38,829 nucleotides of DNA from Myxococcales bacterium (lineage in GTDB: Bacteria; Myxococcota; Polyangia; Polyangiales; Polyangiaceae), in assembly GCA_003151595.1 (NCBI GenBank), contig PLXW01000089.1:88307-127135 (forward strand). Direction: 5' to 3'. Positions 33,452 to 38,829 of this stretch are shown piece by piece (positions within the stretch are counted from its first letter, which is position 1; every line of letters begins with the position of its first letter). The translations under genes and the position numbers were made by a program. The notes below the pieces were generated by a model. It was given only the letters and a program-made list of their open reading frames with translations. It was not told where the DNA came from and did not search any database.

Positions 33452-34363
33452 CTAGCGGGATATCCGCCCGATCGCGAGCGTGGGCGACGAAACGATCGTC
33501 TCGAACCACCACCCGAGCGTCACGGCGAGCGCGCTCGCGCGCATCGCGGCTGTATCGGGTGCCGCGCGGACCAAGAGTCGCAACGCCAGCGACGGACGGC
33601 GTCCTTTCTCTGCGAGCGCATGGAACGCCGCCGTGTAGAGCCGGCGATTCGGGCGTCCACCCAGCTCGTCGAGCAGCGAGCGCCAGCGCGACTCACTACG
33701 TCTCTCGAGCATCCATTCGCCGACCAGCCACGCAACCGCTGCGACTCCGCATTCGCGCGCGAGCGAGGCCAGACGTTCGAACTTGAAATCGGGGAGCGCC
33801 GCGATGCGTGCGAGGTCGACGAGCCCTCCTTCGGACGCGTTCACGAGCTGATCTTTGAAAGCGTTCACGATCAACAACAGCGCGTGGTCGTGAAGCTCCG
33901 GCTGGAGATGGGGAACGCCGAACGGCTCGACGTGCTGCGTGGCCCGCTCGATCATGGCGTCGACGGTCAGCCCACAGAAGCCGGGCGGCCCGACGTGAGC
34001 CTCGAGCTCGACGCGCTCGCCCAGCACCTTGAAGGCGGCACAAGCGTACGCGCGCGATCGCTCGATGAGGACCCACCCGCGCGCCGCCCCCGCCTCGCAG
34101 AGTCGGCCGAGGTCGCGCGAGCGCACTCGAACATCGACATCGACCATCTCGCGATCGGTGACTCGCGCGTAGAGCTGCCGCGCCGTGAGCACGCCTTTCA
34201 CCGGCAAGAGTGGCACGCCGATCGAGGCCCCCGCGAGGGCGACCTCGGCGAATGCTGCCCCCTTGCACTCGCTCGCCGCCCATTCCGCCATGTCCGACCG
34301 GATAGGCTCGGTTGTGACGCCGGACGGCGCCACCGGTCTCGTCGTCTTGTCGGGTTTCACCAT
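33452..34363 (-). CDS. Nucleotidyltransferase-like protein (NTP_transf_5 type)
   Basis: A 303-residue protein resembling the nucleotidyltransferase-family proteins (PF14907 type) that recur in peptide-modification clusters. The visible core is PLLPVKGVLTARQLYARVTD followed by REMVDVDVRV, where KG and the Asp pair (about Asp75/Asp77) match the family 'LKG..L....Y......R...DxDllv' pattern; ELEAHVGPPGF follows. The C-terminal half is helical. In lasso-peptide and HPr-kinase-associated clusters such proteins occur near PqqD and HprK-like genes, but their reaction is not established. Here it is divergent from the HprK-like gene with 97 bases between, and it precedes the hexa-heme cytochrome gene on its own strand. 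Confidence 0.7.
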   Translation of the reverse strand: MVKPDKTTRPVAPSGVTTEPIRSDMAEWAASECKGAAFAEVALAGASIGVPLLPVKGVLTARQLYARVTDREMVDVDVRVRSRDLGRLCEAGAARGWVLIERSRAYACAAFKVLGERVELEAHVGPPGFCGLTVDAMIERATQHVEPFGVPHLQPELHDHALLLIVNAFKDQLVNASEGGLVDLARIAALPDFKFERLASLARECGVAAVAWLVGEWMLERRSESRWRSLLDELGGRPNRRLYTAAFHALAEKGRRPSLALRLLVRAAPDTAAMRASALAVTLGWWFETIVSSPTLAIGRISR

Positions 34364-34425
34364 GTTGCGCGACGCCGTCTGCGAAGGCGTGAATGCGTAG
34401 GTCTACCGCGGAATCAAAGCTTGGC

Positions 34426-34455
34426 GTGCGAGAGAGGACAGGCGTAGCCTCGCAC
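34426..34455. promoter_or_regulatory. Inverted repeat in the HprK-like leader
   Basis: GTGCGAG (34426-34432) is repeated inverted as CTCGCAC (34449-34455), with a 16-base loop, in the 97-base region between the divergent nucleotidyltransferase and HprK-like genes. It ends five bases before the ATG at 34461, so it could be an operator or an RNA hairpin occluding translation start. No -10/-35 elements were convincing. Confidence 0.35.
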
Positions 34456-34460
34456 ACGCT

Positions 34461-35279
34461 ATGCGCTTGACGTTCGTGGGCCTCACTTTCGACGTTCGCT
34501 GCGACGAGGATACACGTCGCCGCCTCGAGGCCGAATGGCCGGAGTTTCTGGCAGAGCGATCGAGCGAGCCCGACGTGGTCGTCGAAGCGCGTCACGTCCC
34601 GACTCTCGTCCCTCCCGTGAGGGAGATGGATGTCGTCGCCGAGCGCACCGGTAGCGAGTTTCGGTTCCTGCGCCGCGACTTCGATTTTCACTGGTCCTCG
34701 TCGTCGCGCGTGGCGGATGTCTCGTATGCGCGCCCTTTCTCTCTCGTCGCGGTACTGCGCATTCTCCTCGCGCTGGCGCTCCGCAACGCGCGCGGGGCAC
34801 TCTTTCACTCGGCGAGTGTGCGCGTCGGCGGCGAGGCGCTCCTGTTCCCCGGCGTGTCGGGTGCGGGCAAGACCACTGTAGCCACACTCGCCGCTCCGCG
34901 CGGAGTGCTCTCCGACGAGATCACTGGTGTGAGCATCGAGGGCGATCGCATCATGGTCCACCCGACGCCGTTCTGGGGGGACATGCCGCGGACGCGGGCC
35001 GCGGCGTCAGCCCCCTTGCAGGCGATCGTGCTCCTCGAGCGCGGCGCGCCTCCATCGCTGGCGCCCGCTGCGCCCGAAGAGGTGCTCGCAGCGCTCCTCG
35101 AAGCCGTCCTGGTGTTCGACGCGGATGTCGTACAGCGTGAGGAAAAGGCCGCGCTGGTTCATCTGCTGAGCGGGATAGTCGCGCGCTCACAATGTCGCCA
35201 GCTAACCTATGCGCTCCCGGCAAACCCGTGGGAGCTCCTGGACCACGGCCATCCGATCGCCGCTGGCACTGCGATTTGA
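34461..35279 (+). CDS. HPr-kinase-like P-loop protein of the RiPP cassette
   Basis: A 272-residue protein with an N-terminal domain (about 1-110) and a C-terminal HprK/PckA-like P-loop domain: RGALFHSASVRVGGEALLFP, Walker A GVSGAGKT (131-138), SDEITGVSIEGDRI (acidic Walker B-like Ser151-Asp-Glu) and HPTPFWGDMPRT, a typical segment of this family. HPr-kinase-like proteins are recurrent in lasso-peptide and radical-SAM peptide clusters, where some phosphorylate the precursor's C-terminus and others are of unknown role. It lies upstream of the precursor gene (48-base gap) and is likely the first gene of the cassette operon. An inverted repeat lies just before its start. Confidence 0.8.
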   Translation: MRLTFVGLTFDVRCDEDTRRRLEAEWPEFLAERSSEPDVVVEARHVPTLVPPVREMDVVAERTGSEFRFLRRDFDFHWSSSSRVADVSYARPFSLVAVLRILLALALRNARGALFHSASVRVGGEALLFPGVSGAGKTTVATLAAPRGVLSDEITGVSIEGDRIMVHPTPFWGDMPRTRAAASAPLQAIVLLERGAPPSLAPAAPEEVLAALLEAVLVFDADVVQREEKAALVHLLSGIVARSQCRQLTYALPANPWELLDHGHPIAAGTAI

Positions 35280-35327
35280 TCGTCGACGCCGAACGAGAGA
35301 ACTCGAATATTTCATGGGAGGAACGAG

Positions 35328-35513
35328 ATGAGTGATGACAACAAGGGGAATCGTAGCGCCGCACCGTCCGTGCTGAGCGAGCCCCTCTCGCGCCGCAAGC
35401 TCCTGTACGCGGCCCCCGCGTTCATGACGCGCAAAATGTTTTACTCGCAAGCGCAGTGCAACAAGCAGATGGGCCAAACCACCGAGTGCAGCGCCTTCCC
35501 GAAATCATCGTAG
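35328..35513 (+). CDS. Candidate radical-SAM-modified precursor peptide
   Basis: A 61-residue peptide with GGAGG six bases upstream of ATG 35328. The N-terminal 20 residues are polar (MSDDNKGNRSAAPSVLSEPL) and could be the leader for the PqqD-like recognition protein. Then follow SRRKLLYAAPAFMTRKMFYS, with a twin-arginine-like SRRKLL, and a C-terminal segment QAQCNKQMGQTTECSAFPKS with two Cys (44 and 54). The 'K..Y..PA....' pattern resembles other HprK/PqqD-associated precursor peptides. Modification sites are unknown; Cys, Lys, Met, Tyr or Phe residues are possible. The gene lies between the HprK-like and radical SAM genes, 15 bases before the latter. Assignment as precursor is by position, size and composition. 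Confidence 0.7.
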   Translation: MSDDNKGNRSAAPSVLSEPLSRRKLLYAAPAFMTRKMFYSQAQCNKQMGQTTECSAFPKSS

Positions 35514-35528
35514 GCCGCCTCGAACGAA

Positions 35529-36689
35529 ATGCTCGACCTCCAAGATCCCCTGACCCTCGCGATCGTTCGCGCCGATGAAACGCTGACGCCGCTCAGCGCG
35601 CTCGTCGAGATCACGCATGCGTGCAACGTCGACTGTGAGCACTGCTACCTCGACCTGGTCCCCGACAAGAAGCTCGGTGCCCTCTCGACGGACGAGTGGA
35701 AGCGCATCCTCAAGCAGCTCAAGGACGCCGGCACTCTCTATCTCACGCTCTCCGGGGGCGAGATCCTCGTCCGCCGCGACTGGTTCGAGATCGCGTCGTA
35801 CGCGCGCAGCCTGGGGTTCGCGCTGAAGCTCTACACCAACGGGACGCTCATCGACGACGACGCGGCCGACAAGATGGCAAGCCTCCGGCTCCTTCAAGTG
35901 GAGATCAGTCTGCTCGGCGGCATCGCCGCGACGCACGACGCGATCGCGCGGCGGCGCGGCGCGTTCGACAAGACGATCGCAGGCGCGAAGCGCCTTCGCG
36001 CGCGCGGAGTGAAGGTCGTCCTCAAGTGCGTCGCCATGGACAAGAACGCCGAGGAGATCGGCGCCATCGAAGCGATCGCCAGTGAGCTCGGGTGTCACTT
36101 CCAGCTCGACATCACGATCACGCCGAAGAACAACGGCTCGCTCGCGCCCAAGCTGCTCGCTCCGAGCGAGGACGCTCTCCTTCGCGCGGCGCACCGGATC
36201 GAGGAGCTCGTGAGCGCGGGGAGCCCTCCCATGTCGTGCGGCACGCGTGAGGCACGTCGCGAGGAGAAGCTGACCGAGTCGCCCTGCGCCGCCGGACGTC
36301 GCACGTGCCACATCGGTCCGAAGGGCGATCTCTATCCGTGCACGCAGTGGGTCGAGCCCGTCGGTAGCCTGCGGGAGGCGAGCTTCACCGAGCTGTGGTC
36401 GCAGAGCGCGGAGCTCGCGCGGATCCGTGCGACCCGCGTGGGCGACTTCCCGGTGTGCTCGCGTTGCGAGCTCCTCTCCGTGTGCAACCCATGCATGGCT
36501 CTCGCGCTCCTCGAGCGCGGCGTTCCCGACGGGCCGTCCCCCTCGAAGTGCGCGCGGGCCGAGCTCAGTGCGAAAGTGCTCGGCGTCTCGGGCCGCTCCG
36601 CGTGGCTCCAGTTGAACGAAAATGAGCGGAGCTCGAGCGCGCACGTCGTGGCGCGTGTGCGCCTGCCGCTCGTGAAGGCATCCGCGTGA
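35529..36689 (+). CDS. Radical SAM/SPASM peptide maturase
   Basis: A 386-residue radical SAM enzyme. The SAM [4Fe-4S] motif CNVDCEHC (Cys32, 36, 39) is followed by LTLSGGEILVRRDWFEIASY (GGE motif 76-78) and YTNGTLIDDD. The C-terminal SPASM/auxiliary-cluster region contains Cys253, 260, 271, 310, 313, 319, 322 and 341 (SPCAAGRRTCHIGPKGDLYP then CTQW; VCSRCELLSVCNPC), the usual CX9-15GX4C...CX2CX5CX2C-type pattern. Enzymes of this class cross-link or otherwise modify short ribosomal peptides. The stop overlaps the PqqD gene by four bases (GTGA), so both are translated together, immediately after the candidate precursor gene. The exact chemistry cannot be predicted from sequence. Confidence 0.9.
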   Translation: MLDLQDPLTLAIVRADETLTPLSALVEITHACNVDCEHCYLDLVPDKKLGALSTDEWKRILKQLKDAGTLYLTLSGGEILVRRDWFEIASYARSLGFALKLYTNGTLIDDDAADKMASLRLLQVEISLLGGIAATHDAIARRRGAFDKTIAGAKRLRARGVKVVLKCVAMDKNAEEIGAIEAIASELGCHFQLDITITPKNNGSLAPKLLAPSEDALLRAAHRIEELVSAGSPPMSCGTREARREEKLTESPCAAGRRTCHIGPKGDLYPCTQWVEPVGSLREASFTELWSQSAELARIRATRVGDFPVCSRCELLSVCNPCMALALLERGVPDGPSPSKCARAELSAKVLGVSGRSAWLQLNENERSSSAHVVARVRLPLVKASA

Positions 36690-36964
36690 GCTACCGACTC
36701 CTTACAGAAGCGATCGCATGGTCGCAGCTCGAGCCGAATGCGGTCGTGATCCAGCTCGATCGTAACGAGATGCATCTCGCGAACCCGGTCGCGGCGACGG
36801 TCGTCGAGCGCCTCCAGGCCGGCCCTGCGACGCTCGACGAGCTGGCCGCAAGTGTCACGGAAAAGTTCGACGTCGAGCTGCCGCAAGCGACGATCGACAT
36901 CGAGAGCTTCCTCCGAGAGGCGATCGAGTTCGGCGTGATCGAGGAGCAACGCGCGCCGCCGTAG
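36686..36964 (+). CDS. PqqD-like peptide-recognition protein (RRE)
   Basis: A 92-residue PqqD-family protein starting at GTG 36686, overlapping the radical SAM stop. The domain runs throughout: WSQLEPNAVVIQLDRNEMHL then ANPVAATVVERLQAG, the 'N.va..il..l..g.t..eL' region, and LDELAASVTEKFDVELPQAT, IESFLREAIEFGVIE. PqqD proteins are winged-helix RiPP recognition elements that bind the leader peptide and hand it to the radical SAM enzyme. It is thus the presumed carrier for the peptide at 35328-35513. It is a free-standing protein rather than a fusion. A small hairpin lies just downstream. Confidence 0.88.
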   Translation: MSYRLLTEAIAWSQLEPNAVVIQLDRNEMHLANPVAATVVERLQAGPATLDELAASVTEKFDVELPQATIDIESFLREAIEFGVIEEQRAPP

Positions 36965-36973
36965 TCGATGACG

Positions 36974-36988
36974 CATCTCGGCGAGATG
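36974..36988 (+). terminator. Possible hairpin after the RiPP operon
   Basis: Perfect CATCTC / GAGATG stem of six base pairs with a GGC loop, 10 bases after the PqqD-like stop. There is no following T-tract, so termination is only possible. The remaining 130 bases to 37120 show no gene; a TAATAT sequence at 37090-37095 may be a -10 element for the following gene. Confidence 0.35.
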
Positions 36989-37119
36989 GCGGACCGGCCG
37001 CGCTGAGCACGCCGTTCGAGAGTCGGTAAAGATGCCCCAAATCGACTCAGTGGGTGAAGATACGCGGGGCCTCGCGCTACTGAGACGCCTAATATGGATC
37101 CGTTTAGGGGTGGAGCCTG

Positions 37120-38829
37120 ATGAAAAGACATCTCGTAGCGATCTCTCTTGTTGGCTTCGTTGGATGTGTCGCATCTCAGAGCGATCAACCCAAGCAAGGC
37201 TCGAGAGCTCCCCAGCTCCCCGACGCGCCGGCCAATGCCGCATTGGCCGCCGCTCAAACGGAGTTCCCTGCGATCGTGTCCGACTGGACCACGAACCGAT
37301 GGGCGGCGTCGCCCACGGCGATCGAGCCGCGCGCGCGACTGAGTTACTTCGCGAAGCAGAAGCTTCAGCCCGAGGTAGGCCAGGCCGTTCCGCAGTGGAC
37401 CATCAGCACCGGCAGCCCGGTCGACACTGCGCCGGCGGCATGGAGCTTGTGGACCACTGACAGCGACTCGGACAAGGTCGCGGTCGCGATCAATGGTAAC
37501 GGCGCGGGCGTTGGCACGACCACCGCGGCGCAGATGATGGGTGACGCGGGCAACATCGCGTCGGCCGCGAACCTCCTGGTCTTCGCGCACCTCTATGGCG
37601 CGAATGGCAGCAGCGCCTCGAACCTCCCCGCGCTCATTGGCTATGCCTCGGTTGGCGCGAGCTTCGCGAGCGGCGGCCTCATCTTCTCGTACCAGTCCAC
37701 GAACGTGCAGCTCTATGCGCTCGCCAACAACGGCACGCTCTATTGCTACAACGCGCCCAACAGTCCGGCGGCCGTCGAAGCCGGCGGCACCGCCCCGGCG
37801 ATGACCGCGTGCGCGGGCTTCCCCTACGTGGGCGGTAACGCCGTCTCACACTCTTCGCCCTGGGGCACCTTCGGCGGCCCCGGTGGCGGCTACTCGAAGA
37901 TCTATTTCGGCGACGACGCCGGCAAACTTCACTGCGTGACCGCCACGACGGGGGCCTCTTGCTACGGCTCGCAGGGCCTGCAAGTCGCCGCATCGAGCCC
38001 GCTTCCGCTCGGGCAGCCGGCGGTCATCTCCGGATGGCCGAGCAGTGGGCACAACGCCGTCTACATCGGCGACGGCGGCGGGCGCTTCTTCTACGCCATC
38101 GACAACGGAGCGAGTCTCCAGACCGCCGAAGTCGACCTTTGCGGCGGGAGCTGTACGACGGCGTCCAGTACCTACGGGATCACAGGGAGCGCCGGCGGCG
38201 ACTTCGGCCCGGGCAAGCTGTACATCGGCGCGGGAGCCCATGTCTTCGAGCTCCCGGCTCTTCCGACCACGCAAGCGCAGTGGGTCAAGGGCAACTCGGC
38301 GGCGCTCACGACGAGCGGCGTGCTCTCCACGAACATCCAGTCCTCGGTCACCCTCGACCAGGCGCAGTGGCTCTACATCGGCTGGAGTAATGCCCTCCAG
38401 AAGATTGCCTATCCGTTTACGTCATCTCCGCAGGTCTACTCGACGCCGCTCGTGAACCAGTCGGCGGCCCAGAATCAGCCGCAAGCGACTCCGTTCCAGT
38501 TCGACGGGAGCATCTACGTCGGCACGGGCGCCGGAGCCAACACGGGCCTCATCGAGCAATACGACTGCACGGCTCCGGGGGATACCGAAGCGCCGCTGAT
38601 TCAAGCGGTGACCAGCACGAAGATCGGCGATCTCGTCACGACGTTCCCTGTCACCGACTGGTCGGGGGGCAACATCTACGTCGGATTCTTGAAGGGGACC
38701 GGCGGCGGTCTCCAGCAGCACTCGACGATCAACGCGACCTGGACCTGTCCAAGCGGCAGCCAGGTCACCGGCGTTTGCTCTTCGGGTACCGGAACGACGT
38801 GCGGCGCGACCTGCACTGCGGGGAGCTGC
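37120..38829 (+). CDS. Beta-propeller-like surface lipoprotein (3' partial)
   Basis: An open frame from ATG 37120 to the end of the window, at least 570 residues, without stop. The ATG follows GTGGAGCCTG (GGAG site). Signal with lipobox FVGC (Cys16) is followed by a polar segment. The body repeats strands with the form I/LYxG: KIYFGDDAGKLHCVTATTG, AVYIGDGGGRFFYAIDNG, KLYIGAGAHVFELPAL, WLYIGWSNALQKIAY, SIYVGTGAGANTG, NIYVGFLKGTGGG, the spacing of a beta-propeller, PQQ/quinoprotein-like in pattern but with no cofactor residue identified. The distal part is Cys-rich (CPSGS...CSSGTGTTCGATC). It lies downstream of the RiPP cassette on the same strand; co-regulation is unproven. Confidence 0.78.
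   Translation, partial: MKRHLVAISLVGFVGCVASQSDQPKQGSRAPQLPDAPANAALAAAQTEFPAIVSDWTTNRWAASPTAIEPRARLSYFAKQKLQPEVGQAVPQWTISTGSPVDTAPAAWSLWTTDSDSDKVAVAINGNGAGVGTTTAAQMMGDAGNIASAANLLVFAHLYGANGSSASNLPALIGYASVGASFASGGLIFSYQSTNVQLYALANNGTLYCYNAPNSPAAVEAGGTAPAMTACAGFPYVGGNAVSHSSPWGTFGGPGGGYSKIYFGDDAGKLHCVTATTGASCYGSQGLQVAASSPLPLGQPAVISGWPSSGHNAVYIGDGGGRFFYAIDNGASLQTAEVDLCGGSCTTASSTYGITGSAGGDFGPGKLYIGAGAHVFELPALPTTQAQWVKGNSAALTTSGVLSTNIQSSVTLDQAQWLYIGWSNALQKIAYPFTSSPQVYSTPLVNQSAAQNQPQATPFQFDGSIYVGTGAGANTGLIEQYDCTAPGDTEAPLIQAVTSTKIGDLVTTFPVTDWSGGNIYVGFLKGTGGGLQQHSTINATWTCPSGSQVTGVCSSGTGTTCGATCTAGSC

Noticed and set aside
37032..37460. Alternative open frame at the start of the final gene
   Set aside because: It overlaps the lipoprotein in another frame and lacks any signal or domain, whereas the frame from 37120 has a signal peptide and propeller-like strands to the window end.

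Overview
The window comes from a high-GC bacterium that looks like a predatory or soil myxobacterium (Polyangiales/Myxococcota type). This is inferred from strong GC3 bias, many lipoproteins with Asp/Ala/Gly-rich linkers behind the lipobox, several small heme lipoproteins, Cys-rich 'CCGG..CGGCG' lipoproteins, and tandem LuxR-type regulators. No RNA genes, CRISPR arrays, insertion sequences or integrases were seen.

Region 1 (1-4091) is a phosphate uptake locus in the order pstB (5' end outside the window)-pstS-pstC-pstA-phoU. A convergent Uma2-type nuclease gene (4096-4656, minus) follows. Region 2 (4852-12568) is an overlapping plus-strand run: a large AsmA/YdbH-like membrane-anchored protein, a YdbL-like (DUF1318) lipoprotein, and a periplasmic PD40-propeller/TPR protein, probably concerned with the envelope. 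Region 3 (12656-15145) is a PhoB/PhoR-type two-component pair, likely controlling region 1, with a candidate direct-repeat operator upstream.

Region 4 (15203-19448) is a compact plus-strand cassette of secreted proteins: a Cys-rich protein, a His-rich 'PHGHAAF' lipoprotein, two YtkA-like lipoproteins with an MPxMGHG motif, an outer-membrane barrel, a lipid-anchored redoxin and a mono-heme cytochrome. Part of it is duplicated at 25503-26659 (PHGHAAF lipoprotein plus mono-heme cytochrome). Between the copies lie a Cys-rich YkgJ-like protein with a 40-residue cationic peptide gene upstream (minus), a propeller lipoprotein (plus), a penta-heme cytochrome with a small Cys/His lipoprotein, and a GalE-type epimerase (minus). 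A functional link to copper or surface redox chemistry is inference from motifs and gene content.

Region 5 (26663-30258) has a conserved helical protein of unknown function, a lipoprotein with a phage tail-collar domain, two LuxR-type regulators, and a Cys-rich lipoprotein ending in a Peptidase S74 (self-cleaving chaperone) domain. Region 6 (30395-36964) holds a 1010-residue propeller plus six-heme cytochrome downstream of a nucleotidyltransferase-like gene. Divergent from these is a RiPP-like cassette: HPr-kinase-like protein, 61-residue precursor peptide, radical SAM/SPASM maturase and PqqD recognition protein. The window ends in an incomplete beta-propeller lipoprotein gene (37120 onward). 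The RiPP cassette, flanked by redox and propeller proteins, is the strongest candidate for an undescribed system.
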